Below are positions 1-8,953 of a DNA stretch of 10,718 nt, one piece after another. Every line of letters begins with the position of its first letter. Positions within the stretch are counted from its first letter, which is position 1. A program made the position numbers and the translations under genes. Origin of the DNA: Bisporella sp. PMI_857 (taxonomy: Eukaryota; Ascomycota; Leotiomycetes; Helotiales; Helotiaceae). The stretch covers positions 1-10,718 of the forward strand of contig JAJSPD010000275.1 of assembly GCA_021307315.1 (NCBI GenBank), given 5' to 3'. The notes beneath the pieces were generated by a model. It did no database searches. It saw only the letters and a list, made by a program, of their open reading frames with translations, and was not told where the DNA came from.

Positions 1-508
1 AACTCATAGAGAAGCAATTTTAATGCTGGCAGCCTGTCATTGATTAGGACGTTGCGAGGAAGTTTATCTGTTGCACCAAGAAAGGAAAAACCCAAGTGGG
101 GAACATGCGATAGGTTTGTGGTGACTCGCAAGAAGGACAAAAATGTGTGGTCTTTGCCCTAGCGTAGCCGACAGGCGACGAGAGTGGAGTCCCGAAAGCT
201 TGGATAGTTTTGCCGACGCGACCTAGTTAGCTATGACTCCGCTATCATAACTTCTGAGGGTGCAAGCATGGGGGAAATTTCCTGAATCCCACCTTTGGGT
301 GACCAAAGTTTTTATATCGTCGGCAAATTTAGATCATGGGACGAATTCGGAGGAGAGGTTTATTCCCCAACTGTTGGTACATGTGGAGATATGGGGAACC
401 TGCTTTAGCGCCATTACTCCACATCCGACCCTTCTCGATGGTCAATTTCCCCAGAGACCTTTGTACGAACTTTGATTCATTTCACAATGATTAATTCACA
501 TTGAGATC
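1..508. other. Non-coding upstream region of the permease gene
   Basis: No gene is supported here. One open frame of 71 codons (260-475, +) has no recognisable motif and no homologous feel, so I treat it as chance. Two HGATAR-type GATA sites can be read (about 64-69, reverse strand, and about 107-112). Fungal GATA factors of the AreA type control many nitrogen-source permeases, so these could matter for the gene at 598, but six-base sites are frequent by chance. An 8-bp palindrome CGAATTCG lies at 342-349 without obvious meaning. Confidence 0.4.
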
Positions 509-515
509 TATATAA
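509..515 (+). promoter_or_regulatory. TATA-like box of the permease gene
   Basis: TATATAA lies 83 bp before the ATG at 598, a normal distance for a fungal core promoter with a short leader. The ATG has A at -3 and G at +4 (ACAATGG), a good eukaryotic start context. Basis: sequence match and position only. Confidence 0.4.
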
Positions 516-597
516 TTCTCATCCAGCCTCTTACGAGACATCAAAACAACCAGTCTATCACCTACATCTTTTGTAAAGCAGCTGCAGGTATAGCACA

Positions 598-2384
598 ATG
601 GTTGACCTTAAGGAGCAGAAGATTGAATTGGAGACGATCATGAAGATCCAGGAGGAGGTTCTGGGTGCTATTGGGGATAGGGCGGTTGCAGAGAAGAAGC
701 TTCTGCGGAAGATCGATCTGAGGCTTATGCCCATGATGATGTTGATCTGTATGTTCAACCGCTCCGTACATCTTCCCTACTCTCCTAATTCGGGCCACTA
801 GATGTCCTTAACTACCTTGATAGAAACAATATCGCAGCTGCGCGATTGGGGACGTTGGAAAAGGACACAGACCTTGTCGGAACGCAATATAACACCATCA
901 TTGTAAGTTGATCATTGACAATATCTTGTTTTTGACTAACTTTAAAATTCAAGTCGATATTTTTCGTTGGGTACATTCTCACACAAATTCCAACAAACAT
1001 GATTCTTAAAAAGACGCGCCCGTCATTGTTTCTAGTAATTACAAGGTTCTAATTGCAATCATGGGTGCTAACATCAACCAGCCCTTCGTGATGTGTTGTT
1101 GGGCTACCGTTTCAGCAAGCTGTGGAGCTTCTCAAAACTATCAGTCATGGATTGCGCTACGTTTTCTACTAGGTTTCGTAGAAGCGCCATTCTTTCGTTG
1201 AGATTCCATCTTCAATGCTGGAGGGACATTTACTAACTTTGCGTTTTCAGCTGGTGCTCTCTTCCTTTTTAGCTGTTGGTATACCAAGAAGGAACTTGCA
1301 GCCCGCATCTCGATTCTCTACGCCGCTGGTCAAATGGCCGGGGCTTTTGGTGGCCTTCTTGCTTCGGCCATCATGTCCGGCATGGATGGCAAAGCCGGAA
1401 TCGCTGCATGGAGATGGCTCTGTAAGCGCGAAGTCCTGACAACATAGTTTATACTGACAATATACATAGTCATCATCGAAGGCACCGCCACCATTCCCTG
1501 CGCCTTCGCTGCCATGTTCATTCTGCCCGACTACCCAGCAACAACTAAGTGGCTCACGACTGAAGAACGCAACCTCGCAATCCTCCGTGTCGCGGAAGAA
1601 GCTAGCGACGAGGACAACGAGATCGGTGTCGTAGCCGGTCTTAAGATGGCATTCCTCGACCCGGCGCTGTACTTCATCTGGATCATGCAGCTGGGTCTCA
1701 ATACCGCGTCCGCATTTACCAATTTCTTCCCCACAATCGTCCAGTCGCTGGGATATGGCCGCACGCAAACCTTACTGCTCACTGCACCGCCTTATGTTTT
1801 TGCAGCGACCCTTGGCATCTGCAATTCTATGCATTCGGATAAGGCGAAAGAGAGATGGCTTCATATCTTGTGGCCGCAGGTCTTCTGTTCAGTTGGCTTC
1901 ATCATCTCGGCCAGCACGCTTAATGTTGGTGCTAGATATATGGCTACCTTCATGATGATGTCTGTTTATGGTTCCTTCGGCTGCATTCTCTCCTGGGTGG
2001 CATCCAGCTTACCTCGCCCATCATCCAAGAGAGCGGTTGCATATGCTGTTAGTCTCCTCCCAGATTTTCACATTTAACGGAATCTAACATCATATCTATT
2101 AGGTCGTCAACGCCGGAAGCAACTTCGCAGCCATCTACGCCAGCTATTTCTATCCAAAGACCGATGGACCACGATACGTCAAGGCGAACATCCTTAACGT
2201 CACATTCTCTGGATTGTGCATCCTCATGGCCACCCTACTGCGCTTCTTCCTACGATATCGCAATAAGAAATTGGATAGGCTTGCGGAGGAAGACGTTGCC
2301 GAGGAGAACACTACGAGAGGGACAAAGACAACTGCGTACTCATCAAGTTTGCAATGCCACCCCGATTATCGATATGCATTGTAA
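598..2384 (+). CDS. MFS permease, anion:cation symporter (Dal5/allantoate permease-like) family
   Basis: Plasma-membrane transporter predicted to import a small anionic or carboxylate solute (allantoate, nicotinate, vitamin or similar) by proton symport; the exact substrate cannot be read from sequence. Proposed exons: 598-748, 802-902, 954-1034, 1082-1196, 1251-1421, 1470-2047, 2103-2384, giving 1,479 nt and 492 residues, the usual family length. Splicing restores a continuous protein: a charged cytosolic N-terminus (1-42), then a first helix ending in NYLDRNN (54-60), the family hallmark; RFLLGFVEAPFFPG near 138-151; FIIEG at 207-211; LPDYPATTKWLTTEER at 225-240, which opens the long cytosolic loop between helices 6 and 7; and a C-terminal half with further helices, ending HPDYRYAL. 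Introns are 47-55 bp; several show branch-like CTAAC or TGAC. Donors 3, 4 and 6 (GTAATT, GTTGAG, GTTAGT) are weak, but each joins the protein exactly. No inactivating change is seen. Family assignment is confident, substrate unknown. Confidence 0.93.
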
Positions 2385-3899
2385 GGGTGGCAAGCTAGAG
2401 AAGGGTGCAGATGTGCTCCGCTCGACCTGGGGGTTCTCTGTACGCTCTGATACTTTAGTTGGTAAGTAGTTAGGTTTATTGTCACGAATCCAAATCCTGG
2501 CGCTATTGTAGCTAGCAGGGAGGTTCTATTACAAAGACTTCCAAACTAAGGTGAGATGGTGGAGCGCGAAAGAACTATCAACAAAAGTCAAGATCCTGGA
2601 TCCAGTATTACTAGTTCTAAATAGGAATAATAACCGAGGCAATTACGTGTGACCGCGACAGTTATGGTATCCCTTTAACGGTCAAAGCGGCAGATTTCGT
2701 TTAAATAAATGAGGCTTCGACCAGTCAGAGGACGTAATTCAAGTCAATTTCATTGAAGTCTACTCTTTATTCCTTCTATTCTACAATACTCTTATGGCAC
2801 CACTCAAAACAATCACTTATCATACAAAAAGGTATTTGGCATGCCATACAGCCATATCTAGATGCTCGAAGACTTTGATTCGGCTCAAAATTAAGTGATA
2901 TTTCACCCAGAATTTGTTGTCACGTACCAGCCGTACTAAGCATGGATTAGCACCGGGCACATGCTAGTACTGAAGAAACATTAGCAGAAACGATTTGATA
3001 ATACACAGGGACAAGTTCTTCCGACTCGCCTCGCGAGGGTGACCAGTCTCCTTTTCGGTCTTGCATCTAGAAATTAAGAGCCTCACAGGTCGTTAAAGTT
3101 GAGAGTGCCCAGCAGAGTAGACATGGTCCGCGACGTGGAGACAGCTCGAAAATTGGAGCGATGGAGAAAGTGGCGGGGACGCTAATGGTCGCCCTTTTAA
3201 CGTACCCAAAAATAGTTGCTAAAGTGGAGATTGTTCGCAAAGTGGGGAACGGCGTGGAGGATGGCTTATCTGGTGTATTCTGCCTGTCCCCGTGTTATAG
3301 AAGCACCCCTGGGGCTTGGGCGAGCTGCTTAGCTCTGCTGATCTAATACTATTAATTAACATAAACATGCAAAATACACACTAAACAAAAAAGTAAACTA
3401 GCAAGCATATGTTTAGCATATACTTACCGTTATTTCTATTTTGGCCAAACTTAAAAGCACTGTTTTCTACCCTGGCCCAACTGTGACCTCACTGTAGACT
3501 AGGTCTAGAAAGAAGCAAAGCTTAGGTGTATCACGTATAGGATATCGCTAGGGCATAAAAGGGGGAAAGCAAGGAAAGAGCCGCAATCTCGCTTGGTTGT
3601 TTGGCTTAAGTGCTCTTAGGATAAAGGAGAGTAAAAAAAAGTAAATAAAAAATAACCAAGATTAGTTTAAGCCTTGGAGAGTATACCTTGTTGCCTCCAC
3701 GACTTCCTGTTTACTTGCCGATATCTTCCCAGCACTTAGCAATAAGTATGGTAGTAGTTAACCGGATGGAGAGTTGATCGATAGCTGGGAGCCGGAGCAC
3801 AATAATGCGATTATCTGTGCCCCTTTTATGATAAGATTCAGATGTACCTGGGATCAGGAAGCGGTGTTAGATAGCTTAGACCCCGAATCTTATCTCGAG
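2385..3899. other. Gene-poor intergenic region
   Basis: I see no supported gene. An AATAAA hexamer at 2704-2709 is probably too far (about 320 bp) from the permease stop to be its polyadenylation signal. A pyrimidine-rich stretch (about 2760-2793) precedes a 34-codon open frame at 2794-2898 (+), too short to support. From about 3340 to 3660 the DNA is A-rich with a short direct repeat (AGCATATGTTTAGCATATAC, near 3404-3423). The 61-codon frame at 3161-3346 (+) shows no motif. Old transposon sequence is possible but I could not find paired ends. Confidence 0.4.
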
Positions 3900-4255
3900 T
3901 TAACAAGAGCTTGAGTACTGGTATCTTATAGAAAGGCTGTGTAATTCAGAGATGGTGAGATGGTACCTTGGGCGGTAATTCCAAACGAAGTCGTCCGTCA
4001 ATCGAGAAATACAACACATTCTCAGGGTTCTGCCATCCAAGCCTGTAATATATTCAACAGCGGCAGCGTCCATGAGATTCAAACCGCCAACATAAACCGT
4101 CTCTGCCAGCTCCCTACCCTTATTAAGTCGTCATATGTGGGACTGATGACGATTATTCTGACGACTGCGTCCGAAGAGCCAAAGAGTAGGGCGACCAGCC
4201 TTCCACGCCCAAGCGTCCTGTTGCGGGGTTTGACGCCACTACACACATCGATCCA
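3900..4255 (-). pseudogene. Possible decayed coding remnant, family not recognised
   Basis: On the minus strand an open frame ending at 3900 reads upstream through residues such as ELAETVYVGGLNLMD and LTDDFVWNYRPRYHL, with a protein-like composition. It stays open up to about 4130. A second minus-strand frame (4255 down to about 4090) also looks protein-like (LVALLFGSSDAVVRIIVISP) and would join the first after a single-base shift near 4125. A third frame from an ATG at 4248 is open for about 30 codons as well, so the correct ancestral frame is uncertain. I do not recognise the family and no start or splice structure is convincing. It may be a degraded gene fragment, or a chance low-stop region; the signal is weak. 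Confidence 0.22.
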
Positions 4256-4587
4256 CTACTTTCAAAACTAATGAAATGTTTCCACTAACATGGAATATAA
4301 AAGCTGTGATCAACAGCCCATCTATGTACCAATATGGAGAAGCAACTAAATGCTTGTCTCGAGTCAGAGACGACGAAGAGAAGGTTCATTGAAACAAGAT
4401 CTGAGCAAGAATTGTGAAAAGCAAAAACAACACTGTGTCAACTTGAAGTTACATGTATGTGGATACTTCGCAATCACACTTCCACCTATCTTAAATACGT
4501 GCCAGAGCTGCATCATCCATCTTAAACCACTGACTGGAAACGTTAAGAAAGCTCAAATATCTATTTCTTGAAAGGTCCGTTTACCAA
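4256..4587. other. Intergenic region without a supported gene
   Basis: TATAAAA occurs at 4296-4302 (+) and is followed by a 73-codon open frame at 4350-4571 (+), but that frame is Lys/Gln/Cys-rich without motif, signal peptide or membrane segment and has no visible relatives in the window. I see no other structure. Confidence 0.35.
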
Positions 4588-5559
4588 TCACGCCTCAACC
4601 TTCTTCCATATCTCCTCATCCAGCCGTTTCCGCTCTTTTAGCCGTTCTGGGGTCTCATTTGCCATCACAGGCGGAATGCCATGATCTGGAATCGGATTGC
4701 GGAGTCAGTACACCATTTTTGGGATGTTTCAGGAGCGAGAATGAATGCATGGCGAGGGCATTGTTCTGCTCTGATTCACTCTAGAGACAGTATGGAAAAG
4801 GGAATTATCCTCTGAAAGTCCGAGAACTTACCATAAGAATGCTCCTGCCACTTCGTAAGCAGCCATCTGATCTTTCCATCCTTCCCAGTCGTCTCATCAC
4901 GCCCGTCTTCTCCATACTCTTCGCCAAGCCATTCAGCTACCATCTTACCAGCCTCGGCGCACAGTATATCGTGCTCCGCACCTACCACGAACATCCATTC
5001 GCTCAGAGCATTTAGGCTAGCAAATTTAGGGCCGAGCCTCGGATCCTCAAGTGATGTGCCTGCTGGGATATATCCCCATTCCATCCGTGGCACCCATGGG
5101 GCGAGGAAGTCAACCTTAGAGCGAGCGGCAGGGACACGTGTTTCAAGCATCTCTGGCACTGTAAGCGCGAAAGAGACTGGTGGGCAGAAGACCATAGTAG
5201 CTTCGACTTCGGGTGCTTCGTCAAGCTGTTGGACGGCGAGACCGAGGTTTCTACCAGTACTGAAACCCTTGAGTCTGATTCTAGAAGCGTCGATTGGGAG
5301 TTCTGAGTGGGTGAAAGCATTTTGCATCTGTGATACAAGAGCGACAATAGGTGCAGGGTACAAATTCGCGGGTGCGAGAGGATAAGGAAGTGCGATAACG
5401 AGGATTCCGTTCGCTGCCAGTCTAGCATTAATGTGATCCAATGCCTCAAATATCCACATACAAAGCCCGGAGTACATAGTCAAAAAGCGCGGTGGAATCC
5501 ACAAAATCAAAAAAGTCTCCAATCATGCCGTGACCAGGTTTAGGTTGGCAAATACTCAT
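4588..5559 (-). pseudogene. Decayed alpha/beta-hydrolase (HSL/esterase-like, Abhydrolase_3 type)
   Basis: Remnant of a serine esterase/lipase-like enzyme. The main open stretch (5444-4832) carries PYPLAP, matching the DYRLAP region of the HSL family; the nucleophile elbow GFSTG (Ser at 5261-5259); and the acid motif VVGAEHDIL (Asp at 4970-4968). GFS in place of GDS is familiar in some fungal members. Upstream, a 58-bp GT...AG interval (5502-5445) would join in phase to HGMIGDFFDF (5532-5503), whose spacing fits the oxyanion HGGG loop, but the loop has lost two Gly and the usual 60-80 residues before it are absent. At the 3' side a GTAAGT...TAG intron (4831-4781, 51 bp) leads straight into a TGA (4778-4776), probably a former CGA. 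Beyond it the same frame reads RHAFILAPE (catalytic His region, HAF at 4751-4743). Near 4690 one more frameshift is needed to reach a charged tail ending at 4588. No ATG opens the main frame. I judge it a pseudogene. Confidence 0.72.
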
Positions 5560-5732
5560 CAGTGAGGCATTTCTTGCTGCCAAAGGGGACTAGGCCTGTC
5601 TTTTCACATTTCTAGGCAGACTTGAGCAAAACTATCTTTTTTCATTAAGACAAAGCCATCTCTGACTTCAAGGAACTCACTTACACCAGTAAGTGCCTGC
5701 CACAGGCGCGCGGCGTCCAAGTGACTCTCAAA

Positions 5733-5740
5733 GATATGAT
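5733..5740. repeat. Target-site duplication, left copy (GATATGAT)
   Basis: Exact 8-bp match to 6186-6193, directly abutting the CAGTG terminus of the MITE. No mismatch has accumulated, which suggests a fairly recent insertion. Confidence 0.8.
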
Positions 5741-5761
5741 CAGTGATCGAGTTAGTATTGT
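5741..5761 (+). repeat. MITE terminal inverted repeat, left
   Basis: Pairs with 6165-6185 in inverted orientation with two mismatches over 21 bp. Part of it (5749-5766, GAGTTAGTATTGTAGTAT) recurs as a direct repeat at 6030-6047 with one mismatch, so a terminal motif also lies inside the element. Confidence 0.8.
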
Positions 5762-5815
5762 AGTATTTAGTAATATCGAGTCTTGAGACATATAAGATCG
5801 ATTTTTTGATACTAC

Positions 5816-5860
5816 GCTAGTATTAATATGAGATTCTCGTAAAGCGCTAGTATTAGTATG
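5816..5860 (+). repeat. Subterminal direct repeat pair inside the MITE
   Basis: GCTAGTATTAATATG (5816-5830) and GCTAGTATTAGTATG (5846-5860) differ at one base and are spaced 30 bp apart. Subterminal repeats of this kind are common transposase-binding sites in hAT elements; that role is inferred. Confidence 0.55.
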
Positions 5861-6067
5861 GAAATTGAATCTTATATCATATTGGCAATAATACTAAATA
5901 CTGTGCTATGGCCACTTTGGGGCTTTTTTACAAAGGTCTGAAATCAACTTTACTTTTTTTAGTACGAATAACCGAACTAAAAAAGCTCAGACCTTTGTTG
6001 TATTGCTAATTTCGGAATAGCGCTATTTAGAGTTAGTGTTGTAGTATATCGCGGTATAGTATGATAT

Positions 6068-6122
6068 AATATGAGATTGCAAATTTTGCTGTAATACGTA
6101 TACAAATTTCAAATCTCATATT
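6068..6122. repeat. Internal hairpin in the MITE
   Basis: The 19-bp arms 6068-6086 and 6104-6122 are inverted copies with two mismatches (AATATGAGATT..AAATTT), separated by 17 bp. This is a secondary fold within the right half of the element. Confidence 0.65.
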
Positions 6123-6164
6123 GCGTGGTATATAGTATTGATTTTTAGGGGTCGATATATCACG

Positions 6165-6185
6165 ATAATACTAACTCGCTCACTG
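6165..6185 (-). repeat. MITE terminal inverted repeat, right
   Basis: Reverse complement begins CAGTGAGCGAGTTAGTATT and matches the left terminus at 19 of 21 positions. Confidence 0.8.
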
Positions 6186-6193
6186 GATATGAT
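6186..6193. repeat. Target-site duplication, right copy (GATATGAT)
   Basis: Exact duplicate of 5733-5740 immediately outside the right terminus of the MITE. Confidence 0.8.
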
Positions 6194-6275
6194 ACTATAA
6201 CTTCCGAGCTAAAGAGGTGTATACCCTATTTCGGAAGCCCTCTTCTCCGCATACCTGGCACTCTACGCTAGCCAT

Positions 6276-6606
6276 CAGAGATTATAGGTTTTTTGCTCTA
6301 TTCCGTCCATTACACATTTAAAACGTCCTTTTGTTTAGAATTGCAATTTCCACTAATTTAAGAACGTCTGGAAATCCCAAAACGCAGACCGAAAACGTGA
6401 CCAAAAGTCTGTGAACCTTCCTTAAATGCCCTAATACCCAATCATTGAATTCCAATAACAAAACAAGTAAAAAGTGTCATCTGCCTAACCATCCACAATG
6501 TGAGATCAACTCCATTGTTATCCCATAAAACATTAACAGGGAAATTAAAGCATGTCATCTACTTAGCAACATTCCAAGGCTAGCTCAGCTGCCATGGCCC
6601 TATAAA
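6276..6606. other. Intergenic region downstream of the secreted-protein gene
   Basis: AT-rich DNA with no open frame worth reporting. It lies 3' of the minus-strand gene ending at 6607 and should hold its 3' UTR and cleavage site, but I see no clear AATAAA on the minus strand close to the stop. Confidence 0.4.
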
Positions 6607-7535
6607 TCAGGGATTTCTTGGGTCGGGAGAGAATCCGGTTGGGGGACCTGGGTACCTCCAAGCCTTGTACCTGATAACACTGTTTCCGTCGTTGTAACTA
6701 GAGAAACCACTCACGTCACCGGCAAGGCAGTTGTTGAACATCCAAGCGATGCGGGCTTGAGCCTCAGCGTAGCAGAGGTTTTGGGATGTTAGGTAGTATT
6801 GCTGGAACGGGTTTGGATCATCCCGAACTGAGTACTCGAACTGGAAGCCAAAGTTGCCACCAACGGCGGCAATGAGCGACGCGGCACCTTCAACACTATT
6901 TAAAATGACTATTAGAATATGCTTTGATAGAGAGTGAGATTGGGTGGCTTTTGTGAACAGAAACTTACAGGTAGGCTGCGGGACTGCTCCCAGGACCATT
7001 GTAGGGGTATGTGTCTCCCGGGACGCCAAACCATTCGTGGCACGCTCTTAGGGCCGCGGCATTCCAGAGAAATTGGGAGGTGCTTGGAGAGTTGGCAAAG
7101 GCACAATCGGTATTGCCCTACGGGAAGAAGCGAATGTTATTAGGAGTCCTAAACATTTGGGAGTATGGCACTTACGTAAATAGGTGAAGGAGGGGCAGTG
7201 GGAAAAGGGTTTGGAATTGTGACGATAACATCTCTGGCCTTGGCCTCCTTAGTAACAGTAGCAGCTGGGGCTCCTGCAGCGGCTGCGGTGATGGAGCTTA
7301 TCACTGAAGGAAGGTTGTTGATTTTGGATTGGACGTTTGGATTAGTATCAACGACCGTCTTGTTGGATACCGCAAGGATTGGTTGGAATGCAGGGTTCAA
7401 TGGTGCAGCGACAATGGGTATATTGATGATGTCGCCCAAGGTGATATTGTCATCGGTGGCATTGGTTGGAGCAGTGGATGCTCCCATCACATAGGCCAAG
7501 AGGCTCAAGAACCCAAATGCATGGATACGGGGCAT
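6607..7535 (-). CDS. Secreted protein of unknown function, four cysteines, 265 residues
   Basis: Three exons: 7535-7176, 7117-6969, 6895-6607 (798 nt with TGA). Intron 1 (7175-7118, 58 bp) and intron 2 (6968-6896, 73 bp) both start GTAAGT, contain CTAATAA or CTAATAG and end in TAG; the joined frame is open throughout. Residues 1-22 form a signal peptide (hydrophobic FGFLSLLAYVMGA, then small residues STA), so the protein is likely secreted. The mature part starts with three N-glycosylation sequons (N25, N30, N58), a hydrophobic Pro/Ile/Val-rich segment and an Ala/Pro-rich stretch (about 81-118). It then has a more conserved-looking domain (121-250) with Cys125, Cys146, Cys211 and Cys226, enough for two disulfides, and many aromatics (ACHEWFGVPGD, GGNFGFQFEYSVRDDPNPFQ). 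It ends in a Pro-rich tail (YPGPPTGFSPDPRNP). ATG context is good (AAACATG). I recognise no enzyme family and no catalytic motif. Structural cell-wall protein or effector-like roles are both possible. Confidence 0.88.
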
Positions 7536-7706
7536 GTTTCTCGAGGATAAAGTACAGATAGGGATCGATGAAGGTAAGTTGAGTGATGAGAAAGTAGCAG
7601 TGAAAGGAAACCGATTTGGAGGTCTTGAGAAAGGGAGAAGTGAGTAAAGGTAATGTTGAGATGGAGCGAAAAGCCAGGAGATTTGAAGGGAGGAGAAGGT
7701 ATTTAT
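7536..7706 (-). promoter_or_regulatory. Core promoter and pyrimidine-rich leader of the secreted-protein gene
   Basis: On the minus strand a TATA-like ATAAATA (7706-7700) lies about 165 bp before the ATG. Between them the leader strand is strongly C/T-rich with runs of CTCC, CTTTC and CATC, a feature of many well-expressed fungal genes. Transcription start is not determinable from sequence alone. Confidence 0.5.
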
Positions 7707-7710
7707 GCCC

Positions 7711-8953
7711 TTCAGTAACCGACTAGATCATGAAGTCTTAATCTCTTCGCCCCCGCAGCTGCTCTATTAATAGAAACAGGTTAATGTAATTCCATACTGG
7801 AACCTTTGAGTTGTCTTATCATTTATCCAGCATTCGGAAAGCTGCATCAATTCAGAGTCAAGCTGGCGAATTAACGAAGCTGACTATAGGCAGCAGTTGA
7901 GGAGTGTTCTCCGAGACTTCAAGGCACTGCCTTACGGTGGGCGTGGTGGGCGGTAGGACTGAAAACCTGCTAGATGCTTATACAAGAATCTTGGACCTCA
8001 TGATACTATGACTAGACATGGCTTGATATCCGTCGCAGTGGCCTTGCACCGCCCCAGCAATAGGTGATTCACAATATTCACAATCGAGAAGCTGAGGGTT
8101 AGGACCTCCACTCAATCCATAAGCCCTTGAATCCATGAATCCGAAAACCAATTCAGCAAGGATGTCACAAAAGGCTGCAACGCCTATTGGGGCTGTATAC
8201 TTGTCGAGACTAATCACATTCTCGTCTTCCATTCATGATCTGTTCTCCTCCAGTTCGGCTTCAGCCATGGCACTGCTGGTTGTGCAGCTTTCCTTGATAG
8301 CTTTTGATTGAGCCTCTGTTCAATAAAGCTGAGTCTGGCATGAGCTTATGTCCGAATAGCAATGGTATTTCAGCCATTTAGCATAGGTTTAATACCAGCA
8401 TGTTTTCTATAGGTACTAGGAAGCTTTTTAGCCCACTAGTAAAGAAGCAACACTCGGCCGGCTTAGCCTTCTAACTCTCACAGAAAGCTCTCCTCCTATC
8501 TGACTTACTCCCCATGAACATATTCACTCCTTAGGCTCAACAGGCCTTTGCTAGTGTTTAAGTTTGTACAGCCACAAGCCCCGAGCGTGGTTGAGACAGC
8601 TCGTTGTTCGCTGACGCCATTGGACACCACACAAAAATATGAAACCGACCAAGATGCGGTAGATTCCGCGTTGAAGGAGGCATCGCGTGGGGAGTCAGCC
8701 AGCTCAGTGGCATAAGCTAACGGGAAAGCTGTAGGGCTGAATTAAATGAAGTTGTTGCTGAGGCTTGGCGGGCCTGGGGAATGGGCTCAGGTTGAGACTT
8801 CGTGTTGCAGAGCAAGGTGGAGGCTGTTTCTATTTTTAGATGCAGATATTTTGAAGGCAAATACTTGGATTCGCTTTTGTAGATTAGGCCTTGTTGAGGA
8901 GTGGTTGAAAGTTCTACTTAGCCGCGCATACATACATAAATCCAGGTAGCAAC
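7711..8953. other. Intergenic region without a supported gene
   Basis: About 1.2 kb. A minus-strand ATG frame of 84 codons (8232-7978) contains GVAAFCDILAELVFGFMDS, but has no family signature, no signal peptide and no intron evidence. A plus-strand frame of 67 codons (8746-8949) is likewise unsupported. Neither end shows inverted termini, so no transposon can be delimited. Confidence 0.35.

Larger units (their letters stand above)
5741..6185. mobile_element. Non-autonomous hAT-type MITE, 445 bp
   Basis: The element has imperfect terminal inverted repeats (19 of 21 bases match; consensus cagtgaNcgagttagtatt) and is flanked on both sides by the identical octamer GATATGAT. An 8-bp duplication and a terminus of the form CAGTG are hallmarks of hAT-superfamily insertions. 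It is AT-rich and has no transposase frame. Similarity between the two halves continues inward (ATATCGA, AATATGAGATT, and ACAAAGGTCTGA at 5930-5941 with its complement at 5987-5998), so the whole element is a diverged fold-back. The central part forms a hairpin with T-rich and A-rich arms (5953-5963 with 5976-5985). Mobilisation would need a hAT transposase encoded elsewhere. The family is probably present in other copies, which cannot be checked here. Confidence 0.82.
5604..6275 (-). pseudogene. Putative small reading frame split by the hAT-type MITE
   Basis: An ATG at 6275-6273 opens a minus-strand frame of 26 codons containing CQVCGEEG, which ends at TAG (6197-6195), two codons from the target duplication. 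If the element (5741-6185) and one 8-bp duplicate are removed, the same frame continues from 5732 through HLDAARLWQALTG and VRDGFVLMKKDSFAQVCLEM to TGA at 5606-5604. The TAG could be a former CAG. This gives about 72 codons with one internal stop and protein-like composition. I do not recognise a family. The length is modest, so chance openness is a real alternative, and the frame might also be an exon of something larger. Confidence 0.28.

Noticed and set aside
260..475. 71-codon plus-strand frame upstream of the permease
   Set aside because: No motif, no signal, within the promoter region; consistent with chance.
1199..1201. In-frame TGA in the permease, suggesting a pseudogene
   Set aside because: It lies inside a 54-bp GT...AG interval with a TACTAAC branch site, and removing that interval restores the conserved family motif without a gap.
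2794..2898. 34-codon plus-strand frame behind a pyrimidine-rich leader
   Set aside because: Too short and basic, with no continuation by a plausible intron.
4350..4571. 73-codon plus-strand frame after a TATAAAA
   Set aside because: No recognisable domain and atypical composition; a TATA-like string alone is weak in AT-rich DNA.
5056..5385. Plus-strand frame of 109 codons
   Set aside because: Antisense shadow of the hydrolase remnant; low-complexity Ser/Ala/Gly composition and no motif.
5678..5695. 7-bp stem hairpin CACTTAC-acca-GTAAGTG
   Set aside because: Falls inside the split reading frame and is short enough to be chance; no terminator or RNA role is expected in a fungal genome.
7198..7494. 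Ala/Val-rich hydrophobic plus-strand frame of 98 codons resembling a membrane protein
   Set aside because: It is the exact antisense of exon 1 of the secreted-protein gene, which has signal peptide, introns and promoter support.
7978..8232. 84-codon minus-strand frame with an ATG
   Set aside because: Reads somewhat protein-like but has no family signature, signal or intron support; too short to separate from chance.
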